DNA of 64,000 nt from RYN-230 sp036509255 (GTDB lineage Bacteria; Actinomycetota; Actinomycetes; Streptosporangiales; Streptosporangiaceae), in assembly GCA_036509255.1 (NCBI GenBank), contig DATCFY010000218.1:81429-145428 (forward strand), written 5' to 3'. Shown one piece after another: positions 1 to 9,616 of this stretch. The notes below the pieces were generated by a model that ran no database searches, was not told the DNA's origin, and saw only the letters and a list, made by a program, of their open reading frames with translations. How positions within the stretch are numbered: position 1 is the first letter of the stretch; every line of letters starts with the position of its first letter. The translations under genes and the position numbers were made by a program.

Positions 1-1980
1 CCGGTGGCCGTGGTTATTACCGAGGACACCTACCAGGGCGAGGACGCGGCCGAACTGGTCAGCGCCGATTACGACCCGCTCCCGGCCGTCGTGGACCTGG
101 CCGCGGCCGCTGACGACCCGCCTAGCCTGCTCTTCCCTGAGGCCGGGACGAACGTGACGGCCACCTTCGGGGACGCGTCCGCGCTCCAGGCGGACCTGTT
201 CGACGGCTGTGAGGTGGTGGTCAGCCGCACCATCGTCAACCAGCGGGTGGCGCCCGCCCCGATGGAGACCCGGGCGGCCGCGGCCGTCTGGGGCGACGAT
301 GGCCGGCTCACCGCCTGGATCCCGAACCAGGGCGCGCAGGGCACCCGGGGCGCCCTGGCCGCGATGCTGGCCATCGACCCGTCCAGCCTGCGGATCATCA
401 CCCCGGACGTGGGCGGGGCATTCGGCGCCAAGTTCGGTGCGGACCCGGAACACGCGGTGGTCTGCTGGGTGGCCCGGCAGCTGGGCCGGCCCGCGCGCTG
501 GGCCGAGACCCGGAACGAGAACATGATCGCGATGACGCACGGCCGGGCTCAGCGCCAGACGATCACGATCGGCGGCAGCCGCGACGGGACGGTGACCGCG
601 TACCGGCTGGAGATCCTGCAGGATTCCGGGGCCTACCCCCGGTTCGGCGCGTTCCTGCCCGCCCTCACCATCCTGATGGCCCCCGGGCCGTACGCGATCA
701 GCCGGGCTGAGGCCGTGGCGCGGTCGGTGGTAACCAACACCACCCCGGTCGGCGCCTACCGGGGCGCGGGGCGGCCGGAGGCCACGGCGGCGGTCGAGCG
801 GGCCATCGACATGTTCGCCGCCGAGATCGGCCGCGACCCGGCTGAGGTGCGCCGGGTGAACCTGCTGCCCAAGTTCACGCAGCCGCACCGGACCGCGTTC
901 GGGGCCGTCTACGACAGCGGCGACTACGTGACCGCGCTGGACGCGGCGCTGGACGCGGCCGGTTACGCCGCGCTCCGCGCGGAGCAGGCCAGGCGCCGCG
1001 CCGCCGGTGACGTGACGCAGCTCGGCATCGGCCTGGCCAGCTACGTGGAGATCACTGGCGCGGGGGCGGAGTCGGGTGCCCCCCGCGAGAACGCCACCGT
1101 CGAGGTGTTTCCCGACGGGAGCGCGACGATCCTCACCGGGACCTCGCCGCACGGGCAGGGCCACGCCACCGTCTGGGCGATGCTCGCCAGCGAGGAGCTG
1201 GGTATCCCGGTGGACAGGATCACGGTGAAGTGGGGGGATACCGACCTCATCCCGGAGGGAGGCGGCACCGGCGGCTCGCGCAGCCTGCAGCAGGGCGGGG
1301 TCGCGGTCCGGCAGGCGTCGCTCGAACTTCTCGAGGTGGCCCGGGAAAGGGCCGCCGCAGCACTCGAGGCCAACCCGGCCGACCTGGTCTTCGAGCCGGA
1401 GCGCAGCGCGTTCGAGGTGGCGGGCGACCCGGACGCGGCGGTACCGCTGGCCAAGCTGGCCGTGGAGGAGCGGCTGGTGGTGCGCACCGTGTTCATCGCG
1501 CCGGGCGCGACCTTCCCCTTCGGCGCGCATGTGGCCGTGGTGGAGGTGGACACCGAGACCGGCAAGGTGGTGCTGCGCCGGGTGGTCACGGTGGACGATG
1601 CGGGCACGGTGATCAACCCGCTGCTGGCCGAGGGCCAGCGGCATGGCGGGATCGCCCAGGGCGCCGCGCAAGCGTTCCTGGAGGAGGTCCTCTACGACGC
1701 GGACGGCAATCCGCTGACCGCGACCTTCGCCGACTACCCATTCCTGTCTGCCACCGAGGTGCCCAGTTTCGAGCTCGCCGACATGGCCACGCCGACCAGC
1801 TACAACCCCCTGGGGGTCAAGGGCATCGGGGAGGCGGGGACGATCGGCGCCACGCCCGCCGTGCAGAACGCGGTCATCGACGCGCTCGCGCACCTCGGAG
1901 TGCGGCACATTGACCTGCCCGCCACCCCGCAACGGGTCTGGCGGGCCCTCCAGGACGTATCTGCCGGGAAGGACGCGTAG
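1..1980 (+). CDS. Molybdopterin-binding large subunit of a xanthine dehydrogenase/CO dehydrogenase-family hydroxylase (5' partial)
   Basis: This is the large catalytic subunit of a three-subunit molybdenum hydroxylase, which would carry the Mo-pterin cytosine dinucleotide cofactor and oxidise a carbonyl, aldehyde or N-heterocycle. The frame is open from base 1 and about 659 residues are visible, against roughly 770-800 in the family, so the N-terminus lies outside the window. Visible family motifs are GAYRGAGRPE (about residue 250), the glycine-rich GGTGGSRSLQQGG stretch (about 421) and GIGEAGTIGATP (about 608), which contains the expected active-site Glu. The form I CODH loop AYRCSFR is absent, so this is a form II or other aldehyde/xanthine-type enzyme and CO should not be assumed as substrate. 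The small subunit gene follows with no gap. Confidence 0.93.
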   Translation, partial: PVAVVITEDTYQGEDAAELVSADYDPLPAVVDLAAAADDPPSLLFPEAGTNVTATFGDASALQADLFDGCEVVVSRTIVNQRVAPAPMETRAAAAVWGDDGRLTAWIPNQGAQGTRGALAAMLAIDPSSLRIITPDVGGAFGAKFGADPEHAVVCWVARQLGRPARWAETRNENMIAMTHGRAQRQTITIGGSRDGTVTAYRLEILQDSGAYPRFGAFLPALTILMAPGPYAISRAEAVARSVVTNTTPVGAYRGAGRPEATAAVERAIDMFAAEIGRDPAEVRRVNLLPKFTQPHRTAFGAVYDSGDYVTALDAALDAAGYAALRAEQARRRAAGDVTQLGIGLASYVEITGAGAESGAPRENATVEVFPDGSATILTGTSPHGQGHATVWAMLASEELGIPVDRITVKWGDTDLIPEGGGTGGSRSLQQGGVAVRQASLELLEVARERAAAALEANPADLVFEPERSAFEVAGDPDAAVPLAKLAVEERLVVRTVFIAPGATFPFGAHVAVVEVDTETGKVVLRRVVTVDDAGTVINPLLAEGQRHGGIAQGAAQAFLEEVLYDADGNPLTATFADYPFLSATEVPSFELADMATPTSYNPLGVKGIGEAGTIGATPAVQNAVIDALAHLGVRHIDLPATPQRVWRALQDVSAGKDA

Positions 1981-2445
1981 ATGCAGATCGAGCTCACGGT
2001 CAACGGGGCGCCGCGCTCCGACGAGGTGGAGCCACGCCTGTTGCTGGTCCACTACCTGCGCCAGCGCTGCGGGCTCCGCGCCGCGAACGTCGGGTGTGAC
2101 ACGACGTCCTGCGGCGCCTGCACAGTGCTGGTCAACGGCCGCTCGGTGAAGTCCTGCACGATGCTCGCCGTGCAGGCGGCCGGGCAGGAGATCACCACGG
2201 CGGAGGGCCTGGCCACCGGCGGCGAGATGCATCCGGTGCAGCAGGCGTTCCGCCAGGAGCACGGGCTGCAGTGCGGTTTCTGCACTCCGGGCATGGTGAT
2301 GGCCGCCGCGGGCCTGCTGGCGGAGAACCCGCACCCGACCGAGGCCGAGGTGCGGGAGGGCCTGGAAGGCAACTTCTGCCGGTGCACGGGATATCACAAC
2401 ATCGTCCGGGCCGTGCTGTCGGCCGCCGAGGATATGAGCGCATGA
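1981..2445 (+). CDS. (2Fe-2S)-binding small subunit of the molybdenum hydroxylase
   Basis: A 154-residue electron-transfer subunit that passes electrons from the molybdenum site to FAD. It carries both expected clusters: a plant-ferredoxin-type set at Cys39, Cys44, Cys47 and Cys59, and a C-terminal set in CGFCTPG and NFCRCTGY. Length matches the CoxS/XdhC-type family. The ATG follows the stop codon of the large subunit directly, and the 3' end overlaps the medium subunit start, so the three genes (order large-small-medium) are cotranscribed and probably translationally coupled. Confidence 0.95.
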   Translation: MQIELTVNGAPRSDEVEPRLLLVHYLRQRCGLRAANVGCDTTSCGACTVLVNGRSVKSCTMLAVQAAGQEITTAEGLATGGEMHPVQQAFRQEHGLQCGFCTPGMVMAAAGLLAENPHPTEAEVREGLEGNFCRCTGYHNIVRAVLSAAEDMSA

Positions 2446-3254
2446 TCCCCGCGCCGTTCGAGTACGAGGCGGCCGAATCGGCCGGGCACGCCCTGGAGTT
2501 GCTGGCCCGCCACGGGGAGGACGCGAAGCTGCTGGCCGGAGGGCATTCGCTGCTGCCGATGATGAAGCTGCGGCTGGCCTTCCCGTCGGTCGTGATCGAC
2601 ATCGGCCGGGTCGGGGAGCTGGCCGGTATCCGGGCCGACGGCGACGACCTGCTGATCGGCGCCACTACCTGCCATGCCGATGTCGCCGCGTCCGACCTGG
2701 TGCGGTCGCAGGCCCCGCTGCTGGCTTACGCTGCGGCGCAGGTGGGCGACCCGCAGATCCGACACCGGGGCACCATCGGCGGCTCGGTCGCGCACGCCGA
2801 TCCGGCAGCGGACCTGCCCATGGCGCTGGTCGCGCTGGGCGGCTCCCTGGAGATCTCCGGCCCGGGCGGCCCCCGCACGGTCAGTGCGGACGATTTCTTC
2901 GCTGGCTTCTTCGAGACCAGCCTGGAACCCGACGAGTTGCTCACCGCGGTCCGGGTGCCGCGCCGGCCAGGCCCGGATTGGGGATACCAGAAGTTCGTCC
3001 GGCGGGCCAACGACTGGGCGATCGTCGGGGTTGCGGTGGCTGGCGGCCGGATCGCCCTGGCCAACATGGGCCCGGTGCCGGTCCGGGCGGTGGCAGCGGA
3101 GCAGGCTCTCGCCGGGGGAGCCAGCGTCGCCGACGCGGCCGCGCTGGCGGCCGAGGGCACCGACCCCGCTGAGGACATCCACGCCGACCGCGCCTACCGC
3201 CAGCACCTGGCCCGCATCCTGACCCGCCGGGCCCTGGAGCACCAGACGGGGTAG
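2442..3254 (+). CDS. FAD-binding medium subunit of the molybdenum hydroxylase
   Basis: A 270-residue flavoprotein subunit of the CoxM type, which takes electrons from the iron-sulfur subunit. The start is the ATG inside the GCATGA junction with the preceding gene: start and stop overlap by four bases, and a longer upstream frame is only a shadow of the small subunit gene. FAD-binding signatures are AGGHSLLPMMKLRL near the N-terminus and TIGGSVAHADPAADLP in the middle. Residues after about 170 form the usual CO dehydrogenase flavoprotein C-terminal domain. No maturation genes are visible downstream; accessory genes may lie upstream of the window. Confidence 0.95.
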   Translation: MIPAPFEYEAAESAGHALELLARHGEDAKLLAGGHSLLPMMKLRLAFPSVVIDIGRVGELAGIRADGDDLLIGATTCHADVAASDLVRSQAPLLAYAAAQVGDPQIRHRGTIGGSVAHADPAADLPMALVALGGSLEISGPGGPRTVSADDFFAGFFETSLEPDELLTAVRVPRRPGPDWGYQKFVRRANDWAIVGVAVAGGRIALANMGPVPVRAVAAEQALAGGASVADAAALAAEGTDPAEDIHADRAYRQHLARILTRRALEHQTG

Positions 3255-3287
3255 GACTCCCGGCCCGGCCGCGCGCGTGGGCCCAGG

Positions 3288-3304
3288 CCTACCGCGCAGG
3301 TAGG
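3288..3304 (+). terminator. Small hairpin after the hydroxylase operon
   Basis: CCTACC-GCGCA-GGTAGG forms a 6-bp stem 34 bases after the last stop codon of the hydroxylase operon. There is no T-run, so it could be a weak or factor-assisted terminator, or chance. Confidence 0.3.
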
Positions 3305-3393
3305 TGCCTCCCCATGACCCTGCGTCCCGGGCAGCAGGCAGGATGGCCTGCATGATCAGAATCGCACGCCCGGCGTACCGGGCCGGCTGACGC

Positions 3394-4839
3394 ATGGTTC
3401 CCGGGCGCGTCCTGGCGCCGGCCAGCGATACGGGATGGGCCCCGGCCCGGCCAGGCTGGGACCGGGCCGAGATCGCTTTCGCCGTGGGCGCCTTCGTGCT
3501 GTTGTGCATCGCGGTCCTGACCGCCGCGCCGTTTCTCGTGGAACCTGACGACTGGGCATACCGGGCCTCAATCGTCGCCATGACCCAGGGCCACTTCCTG
3601 ACGCTGACGACCGCGCAGGCACACGCCCTGGGGACGCAGCTGGCGGTAGGGCACTGGGGCCGCCCGGGCCTGGCGCCACCTCCCATTCCCCAGTGGGTCC
3701 AGCTGACTGGCGGGCGGTGGATCAGCGAGAAGGATCCCGGCTACCCGTTCCTCGCCGCGCCGTTCCAGGCCCTCGGGATCATCCGGCTGGCGCCCTTGTT
3801 CTACGCGGGGCTGGGCTGCCTGGGTCTCTTCTTCGGCGCCCGCCGCTGGCTGGGCCGGTTCGGCGGCGCCGCCGCGGTCGGCTTGTTCTGCTCGTCGGGC
3901 GCGGCGCTGCTTTTTGCCTGGCGTGACTACATGCCGACGTTCACCGACGCGTCGCTGATCGCTGCGGGCACCGGCGCCCTGGTGTGGGCCGTGCTGGCCG
4001 CCGATGCTGCCACCCGGTGGCGCACCGCGGCCGGGCTGGCCGGCTTCGCGGCCCTCGAAGCCGCCGTGTTCGTCCGCTACACCGATGCGGTCGTGCTCTT
4101 CTGTGCCGTCGTGGCCGTCCTGGTGGCCTGGCGGCTGCGGATGATCCCTGCATCCGCGCCGGGGTGGTGGCTGGGCTCGGTGGTGGTAGCCGGAGCCGGG
4201 ATCGCCACGTTCGATGACGTTGTGTACGGCGGGCCGCTGAAGTCCGGGTACCGGCCGGGGGAGATTACCTTCAGCCTCGGCGCGATCCCGCCCAACCTCC
4301 GGCTCATGCCGGCTCACCTGATCTCGGCCATGCCGATGCTGGTGCTGGGGGCGGCCGCGCTGGCGTGGATCATCGCGCGGCAGCTGAGCTGGAGCCGGGC
4401 CGGCGGCGAACGCGCTGCCTTCGCCCGCCGCGATCTCGCCGTGGGCCTGGCCCTGGCCGCGTCATGGTGCGGCGTCTGGGGACTGTACGCCGCCTACACC
4501 TGGACGGCCCAGCCAGGCGCCAGCACCTTGCAGGTGGCCCGGTTCTATGTCCCGGCGACCGGGGCCATCGCCCTGCTCGGCGCCTGGCTGGTGGTCCGGG
4601 TACCGGCCCGGGCCTCGCTGGCCGCCGTGGCGACGGCCGCCGTCGTGCTGGTCATGTTCGGGCTGGGTATGTGGTCCTTCAGCGCGATGCGGGGCCAGCC
4701 TCGCGGGGGCACGCATCACGGCGGCGGGGTTGAGCAGGTCATCGGCGAGGGCGCGGGGCCCCGCGGGAGCCCCGGTGTGCGGCACGCCATAGCGGACCGG
4801 GGAACAGCGCGGAGCCTCCCGGCGTCATACAAGGTGTGA
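3394..4839 (+). CDS. Polytopic membrane protein, GT-C/PMT-like
   Basis: A 481-residue protein with about ten hydrophobic segments. The first extracytoplasmic loop holds acidic residues in VEPDDWAYR, followed by EKDPGYPFLAAPF; this resembles the GT-C fold of polyprenol-phosphate-dependent sugar or mannosyl transferases, in which acidic residues in the first loop are catalytic. The assignment rests on that loop and the topology, not on a full match. The C-terminal 60 residues lose hydrophobicity and look disordered. The next small gene starts inside its stop codon (GTGA), so the two are cotranscribed. Confidence 0.6.
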   Translation: MVPGRVLAPASDTGWAPARPGWDRAEIAFAVGAFVLLCIAVLTAAPFLVEPDDWAYRASIVAMTQGHFLTLTTAQAHALGTQLAVGHWGRPGLAPPPIPQWVQLTGGRWISEKDPGYPFLAAPFQALGIIRLAPLFYAGLGCLGLFFGARRWLGRFGGAAAVGLFCSSGAALLFAWRDYMPTFTDASLIAAGTGALVWAVLAADAATRWRTAAGLAGFAALEAAVFVRYTDAVVLFCAVVAVLVAWRLRMIPASAPGWWLGSVVVAGAGIATFDDVVYGGPLKSGYRPGEITFSLGAIPPNLRLMPAHLISAMPMLVLGAAALAWIIARQLSWSRAGGERAAFARRDLAVGLALAASWCGVWGLYAAYTWTAQPGASTLQVARFYVPATGAIALLGAWLVVRVPARASLAAVATAAVVLVMFGLGMWSFSAMRGQPRGGTHHGGGVEQVIGEGAGPRGSPGVRHAIADRGTARSLPASYKV

Positions 4840-5069
4840 GTTCCTATACCGAAACCCCCGGGGACGCCCGCCCGGCCAACCTGGTCCTTGTCGAGCAGTC
4901 CGGAGCGAAGCACGAGATCCCCCAGCCGTCTCCCGGTGACGGGATGGCCGAGGCTGAGCAGGCTATGCACGATCCAGGCCTGCACCTGCGGGAGGTCAAG
5001 CTCGTCAGCGAGCACAAGGCCATCGCCCGCTGGAAGGCCTCGGACCTCGGCTGGCGCCGCGTCGCCTGA
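4836..5069 (+). CDS. Small hypothetical protein
   Basis: A 77-residue soluble, charged protein that I do not recognise. It starts at a GTG overlapping the TGA of the preceding membrane protein gene (GTGA), which argues that it is really translated. The sequence is moderately acidic with a mixed alpha/beta look (ANLVLVEQSG, LREVKLVSEHKAIARW) and no cysteines or membrane segment. Confidence 0.6.
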   Translation: MSSYTETPGDARPANLVLVEQSGAKHEIPQPSPGDGMAEAEQAMHDPGLHLREVKLVSEHKAIARWKASDLGWRRVA

Positions 5070-5139
5070 CCAGCGGTTGCGGCTGGGCCGATCCCGGCCT
5101 CAGGCCCCGGCGCAGAGCCGTGGGTCGAGCGCAGCGGGT

Positions 5140-6567
5140 TCAGTGCGGCGCGTCCTGGGGCCAGAGACGGTACAAGCCGGCCAGCGGATAGGCAGCGTCG
5201 GCTGGCGGCGTATCCCAGAGCCGGGTGCGCCGTTGTTCGGCGTCGAAGCGGGGCCAGCCAGGATCACCGCTGGCGGCGAAGGAGGTCCACGCCGACCGGA
5301 TTTCCCGGGACAGGTTGGCGAAGCCCTCGGGCGGCGGGGTGCCCAGCAGCCGGGCCGCGTACCGGGTGCCGGGATTACCGAAGACCAGCGGGACGTCCAC
5401 ACCGTGACCGGCGCCGACAGCCGGGGCCGGCCAGGTCAGGTCGTATAGCCACGTCCGGCCGCCGGCCTGGGCGTGCGCCTCGGCCACCCAGGTGGCAGGC
5501 ATCCGCACCAGTGCGTCCGACATCATCTCCGCGAACGCGTCGGCATCGGCGCGGCCCGGGCGGGCAGCGCGGTATGCGGCTGCGGCGCCGGCGTCAAGCC
5601 CGAGCGCCGTGGCCACCCCCTCCAGGTCGATCTCGCCGGGTACCGGGGCCATGCCCCGGTACTCGTCATGGGTGAAGCCACAGATCAGGTCGACATCCCG
5701 GCGTGCGCCAGCCCGGAGGGCCGACCAGGGCGGCCCGGTGACCAGATCGCCGTCGATCACCGGGCCGAACGCGCTGAAACCTGGGTAGGCGCCGGTCAGC
5801 GGCGCGTCCTGGACGGCCAGGACCGTCTCCGGCAGCAACCCGGCGAACCCCTCCCAGGTGGCTGCCACCCCCGCCGCGTGCGCCAGGACACTGGTGATCC
5901 GCGCGGCCTCGGTAGTGGTGCGGCAGCTGTCCGGCACGCTTTGCGCGATCGCCCGCCGGAACAGCCCTTGGGTGGCCGGTGCGGCGGTGAGCAGCGCGAT
6001 CGACGCCGCCCCTGCGGACTGGCCGAACACGGTGACCGCGGCGGCGTCGCCGCCAAACGACGCGATGTTGCGCTGCACCCACTGCAACGCCGCCATCTGG
6101 TCGTGCAGACCCCGGTTCTCCGGGACACCCGGCAGATGCCCGAAACCCTCGAAACCCACGCGGTAGTTGACGGTCACGACCACGACGCCCGAGCGGGCCA
6201 GCCTGCCCGCGTCATACTGCGGCATGCTGGACGAGCCAAATTTCCACAGGCCCCCATAGATCCACACCATCACCGGCAGCCGGGCAGTGCCCGGATCTGG
6301 ACTCCAGACGTTCAGCGTCAGGCAGTCCAAGCCATCGCCCGGCCGCCAGAACGGCGGCACCCCGGGGGCTGGCGCGGGCTGTGGCGGCGCACAGCCAAAA
6401 GCAGCAGCATCCCGCACGCCATCCCAGCGGGCGGGCGGCACCGGAAGCCGGAACCGCAGCGGGCCTTCCGGGGCGCTGGCATACGGGATTCCGCGGAACG
6501 AATAGACGCCCTCGCTAGCGACTCCCCGCACCAGACCCAGGTCCGTCATCACCACCGGATCAGTCAC
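5140..6567 (-). CDS. Type B carboxylesterase/lipase family hydrolase
   Basis: A 475-residue alpha/beta hydrolase that would hydrolyse carboxylic esters. The full type B architecture is visible: N-terminal VRGVASEGVYSFRGIPYA, the oxyanion-hole and nucleophile elbow GQSAGAAS (Ser of the triad), the acidic residue in GFTHDEYRGM, and the triad His in GAGHGVDVPLVFGN. There is no signal peptide, so it is probably cytoplasmic. The GTG start at 6567 has AAGG about nine bases upstream; an in-frame ATG at 6549 is the alternative. It stands alone on the minus strand. Confidence 0.92.
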   Translation of the reverse strand: MTDPVVMTDLGLVRGVASEGVYSFRGIPYASAPEGPLRFRLPVPPARWDGVRDAAAFGCAPPQPAPAPGVPPFWRPGDGLDCLTLNVWSPDPGTARLPVMVWIYGGLWKFGSSSMPQYDAGRLARSGVVVVTVNYRVGFEGFGHLPGVPENRGLHDQMAALQWVQRNIASFGGDAAAVTVFGQSAGAASIALLTAAPATQGLFRRAIAQSVPDSCRTTTEAARITSVLAHAAGVAATWEGFAGLLPETVLAVQDAPLTGAYPGFSAFGPVIDGDLVTGPPWSALRAGARRDVDLICGFTHDEYRGMAPVPGEIDLEGVATALGLDAGAAAAYRAARPGRADADAFAEMMSDALVRMPATWVAEAHAQAGGRTWLYDLTWPAPAVGAGHGVDVPLVFGNPGTRYAARLLGTPPPEGFANLSREIRSAWTSFAASGDPGWPRFDAEQRRTRLWDTPPADAAYPLAGLYRLWPQDAPH

Positions 6568-6746
6568 GGGCCGGACCTTAGCAAACGATGTCTCGGCATA
6601 CTCCTCCCCAGTCGGCGACGTCAGAGTGAGCGCCCGTGGCCCGGGATATGTGATGATGAAACCAGGCCGCGGGCATTCCGAACGCTGGCAGTCACGCCGG
6701 CGCCGTCCACGGGCCGGTAACCCGGCACATCTGTGCCAGGGATGGG

Positions 6747-7601
6747 ATGGCCGATATGTTCGGCTTCAAGATCGTCCGTCAGTACGAGCAAGGTGTCGTA
6801 TTCCGTTTCGGGCGGGCCCTGCCCGGCGTGCGCCAGCCTGGCCTCACCTGGATCAACCCGTTCACCAGCAAGCTCACCAAGGTCAACATGCAGATCGCCG
6901 TGGCCAGCGTGCCCGCGCAGGAGACCATTACCCGCGACAACGTCACGCTGAAGGTAGACGCAGTCGTCTACTACCGGGTCGTGGACCCGCTCAAGGCGAT
7001 CATCAACGTGCAGAACTACCACTTCGCTGTCTCGCAGGTCGCCCAGACCTCGCTGCGGTCGGTCACCGGGCGCAGCAACATGGACCAGTTGCTGTCCGAA
7101 CGGGAGCAGGTCAACGCCGAGCTCAAGGACGTCATCGACGCCCCCACCGAGGGCCCCTGGGGCGTTCGCGTGGAACGGGTCGAGGTTAAGGACATCTCGC
7201 TGCCCGAATCGATGAAGCGCTCGATGTCGCGGCAGGCTGAGGCCGAGCGTGAGCGCCGCGCCCGGATCATCGCCGCCGACGGCGAGTACCAGGCGTCCAA
7301 GAAGCTGGCTCAGGCGGCCACCGTCATGGCCGCCGACCCGGCCGCCCTGCAACTGCGGCTGCTGCAGACCGTCGTCGAAGTCGCCGCCGAGAAGAACAGC
7401 ACCCTCGTCATGCCGTTCCCGGTCGAACTGCTGCGCTTCTTTGACCGCGCGGCCCCGGCCGGCAGCCTCAAGCCGGCGTCCGACGAGGCCGAGGACACGG
7501 CTACCCCCGCGCTGCCCGCGCCTGCCCCGCTGACCGAGCCAGTGGGCGTGGCCCAGCCCGTGCCGCTGAATGGCTCAGCGAAGACGGACACGACAGGCTG
7601 A
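6747..7601 (+). CDS. SPFH/Band 7 (slipin-type) protein
   Basis: A 284-residue member of the stomatin/prohibitin superfamily, which forms membrane-associated oligomeric scaffolds. The SPFH domain spans about residues 8-165 (YEQGVVFRFGRALPGVRQPG, TRDNVTLKVDAVVYYRV), followed by a charged coiled-coil segment rich in Ala/Glu/Arg (RQAEAERERRARIIAADGE) and a Pro-rich tail. The usual N-terminal transmembrane hairpin is missing, so membrane contact would be peripheral. The downstream gene converges with a gap of only four bases. Confidence 0.9.
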   Translation: MADMFGFKIVRQYEQGVVFRFGRALPGVRQPGLTWINPFTSKLTKVNMQIAVASVPAQETITRDNVTLKVDAVVYYRVVDPLKAIINVQNYHFAVSQVAQTSLRSVTGRSNMDQLLSEREQVNAELKDVIDAPTEGPWGVRVERVEVKDISLPESMKRSMSRQAEAERERRARIIAADGEYQASKKLAQAATVMAADPAALQLRLLQTVVEVAAEKNSTLVMPFPVELLRFFDRAAPAGSLKPASDEAEDTATPALPAPAPLTEPVGVAQPVPLNGSAKTDTTG

Positions 7602-7605
7602 CGGC

Positions 7606-9597
7606 CTAGGTGCGTGGATCGAGGCGGTAGACGAGGGCGCCGTCCGCCCGGTAGTCGAACCGGAAACCGACCGCCCGCAGGTAGTCCAGGATCACCGGGG
7701 TCTGGGTCCAGACGATCGCCCAGCCGGCATTGATGCGGCGTGCGTCCAGTCGTGCCGCATCGATCCACGCTGGGTGGGTCCTGCTGGCCAGGAGTTTGCG
7801 GTAGACGAGGCGGGGATTGAGCTGGGCGTCGAACAGATCACCATAGAACGGGTGCTGTTTGACCCTGACCAGGATGGACTCGGGCAGCCGGGATATGTAG
7901 GCCACGGCACGAGGATGGCCGTCGGCGGTGGCCTGCACCTCGGCCTCAGGGTTGAACGCCGCTCCCTCGTCGGGCAGCGGTACGGCGCCCCGCACGCCTA
8001 GCGGGACATCCACGACGATCGAACCCGAATGGTCGGCGGCGATCGGGCGGTCCAGCGCGGGCAGGGCCGCGGGGATGGTCGCGGTGACGGCCGGGGTGGC
8101 GCCGGCGCCGACACTGCCGGCTTCCAGGATGCCGAGCGCCAGCACGACCACCAGGGCTGGCCTGGCGTGGTAACGCAGCCAGTTCACGGCGGCGGCAGCG
8201 AGCAGTGCGGCGGCCACCAGCCCGAGTTCGGTGAACCGGTCAGCCTCGCGGAAAGAGGAGAATAGCCCGATCCGCACCAGCCACGTGTACGGCATGATCA
8301 TCGACAGGTGCTCGCCCTGCGATACCCGGGGGAAGGGCACATACCGGTGATCGCCGATGAAGATCCCGGTGCCCAGGGCCAGCCAGGTGGCGCCGAGCCA
8401 GAACAGGGCGAGCAGCCGGGCGCTGCGCCGGCGCCAGCTGACGGCCAGGCCGAACAGGGCCATGGCGGTCAGCACCACCCCGTAGGCCACGAACGTGGCG
8501 CTATGCGGGCCGGAACTGTAGTAGTACGCGGCCAGGCTCTTCAGCCCGAAAACCCCGACCCGTGGTGAAGGCGCGAATATCTGCTGGACGGCCGCCCCGG
8601 AGTTGGCGTAGTCCGCGGCGAGAGCACCCTGCGGCACTGAGGCGTCGCCGGCGATCGCCTGCTGGGCCATGGAGATGAGCTGCGGGCTGGCGACGACAGC
8701 GGTGACCGCGGCGGCCACGCCGGCCAGGCGCAGCTTGACCCAGGCCCGTTCCCCGCCGCGGGCCGCGCTGCGGACGAGCCAGGGCAGCAGGGCCGCGACC
8801 ACCACGATCCCCGTCATGATCGACGATTCCAGGTCGGTCAGCAGCAGGGTCCCGAGGACTACGCCCAGGATCACCGCCTGCCGCCAGTTCGGCCGCCGTC
8901 CCAGCCGCACCGCGGCCTCCAGGGCCAGGGGCAGGAAGATCGCTCCCAGTGCGAGCTGGATCTCAAACCAGGAGTTCCACGTCATCATCGTGGACAAGCC
9001 GTAGAACGCGCCTGCCGCGATCGCGCCGGTCTGTGAGGGGACCCAGAGGCGGGCCGCCCGGTACATCGTGTAGCACATCAGGCCGGGCGCGGCCGCTGAC
9101 AGCAGGTTGTAGGTGAAGGTGGGGCCAAGGGTGAGCGTGACCGGTGTCATGAGGACACCGGGCAGCGGCATCAGCACGTGAAATCCCAGCGGGACCCCCA
9201 CCGGGGCGGCCAGGTAGTGGCTGGACCACGGATTGCTGAGGTGGATGACCGACCGGGCCACCCACCAGTAGTCCCACACGAACAAACCGGCATCGCGCCC
9301 GGTCGGCAGGACATGGCCGGTGAGGTAGGCGGCGCGGGTCCAGTTCACGGCGATCCCGGCGGCCAGGTACGCGGCCAGGACCGCCACGTGCACGCTTACC
9401 GAGCGGGCGGCCGACCCGGGCCGCAACGGCCACGCCCTGGCCGCGGAGTCTTCCTGGTAAGCGGACGCAACATCCCCAGCTCTCAACGCGCTGGCCCGTC
9501 CTTTCCGCTGGACCCGGCGCACGCCTGGGTCACATTCGCTGGCTGGGGCAGCCGCCCGGGAAATCGCACATCTAGGGAGATGCACGAAACGGGTCAA
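7606..9597 (-). CDS. Large polytopic membrane protein, probable GT-C-like glycosyltransferase
   Basis: The open frame is 663 residues with about 11-13 hydrophobic segments and a soluble C-terminal part of about 130 residues. An acidic pair sits in the first periplasmic loop (TGRDAGLFVWDYWW), as in GT-C or YfhO-like proteins. The first 50-60 residues are basic and non-hydrophobic; the true start may be the TTG at 9486, which follows an AAAGGACGG stretch, giving about 626 residues. Substrate and pathway are unknown. The gene converges on the SPFH gene. Confidence 0.65.
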   Translation of the reverse strand: MTRFVHLPRCAISRAAAPASECDPGVRRVQRKGRASALRAGDVASAYQEDSAARAWPLRPGSAARSVSVHVAVLAAYLAAGIAVNWTRAAYLTGHVLPTGRDAGLFVWDYWWVARSVIHLSNPWSSHYLAAPVGVPLGFHVLMPLPGVLMTPVTLTLGPTFTYNLLSAAAPGLMCYTMYRAARLWVPSQTGAIAAGAFYGLSTMMTWNSWFEIQLALGAIFLPLALEAAVRLGRRPNWRQAVILGVVLGTLLLTDLESSIMTGIVVVAALLPWLVRSAARGGERAWVKLRLAGVAAAVTAVVASPQLISMAQQAIAGDASVPQGALAADYANSGAAVQQIFAPSPRVGVFGLKSLAAYYYSSGPHSATFVAYGVVLTAMALFGLAVSWRRRSARLLALFWLGATWLALGTGIFIGDHRYVPFPRVSQGEHLSMIMPYTWLVRIGLFSSFREADRFTELGLVAAALLAAAAVNWLRYHARPALVVVLALGILEAGSVGAGATPAVTATIPAALPALDRPIAADHSGSIVVDVPLGVRGAVPLPDEGAAFNPEAEVQATADGHPRAVAYISRLPESILVRVKQHPFYGDLFDAQLNPRLVYRKLLASRTHPAWIDAARLDARRINAGWAIVWTQTPVILDYLRAVGFRFDYRADGALVYRLDPRT

Positions 9598-9616
9598 AGG
9601 TTGCCCAAGAACCTTT
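9596..9616. promoter_or_regulatory. Inverted repeat upstream of the membrane protein gene
   Basis: AAAGGTT-GCCCAAG-AACCTTT is a perfect 7-bp inverted repeat with a 7-base spacer in a locally AT-richer stretch. It lies just upstream of the likely start of the 7606-9486 gene, so it could be an operator. The target regulator is unknown. Confidence 0.35.

Noticed and set aside
1..1980. Assignment as form I CO dehydrogenase (coxL)
   Set aside because: The AYRCSFR active-site loop is absent (GAYRGAGRPE instead), so the substrate is left open.
2394..3686. Open frame of 430 codons on the minus strand
   Set aside because: Antisense to the FAD-binding hydroxylase subunit and the next gene; composition is typical of high-GC shadows and no motif is present.
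5473..6720. Open frame of 415 codons on the plus strand
   Set aside because: Antisense to the carboxylesterase with its complete catalytic triad.
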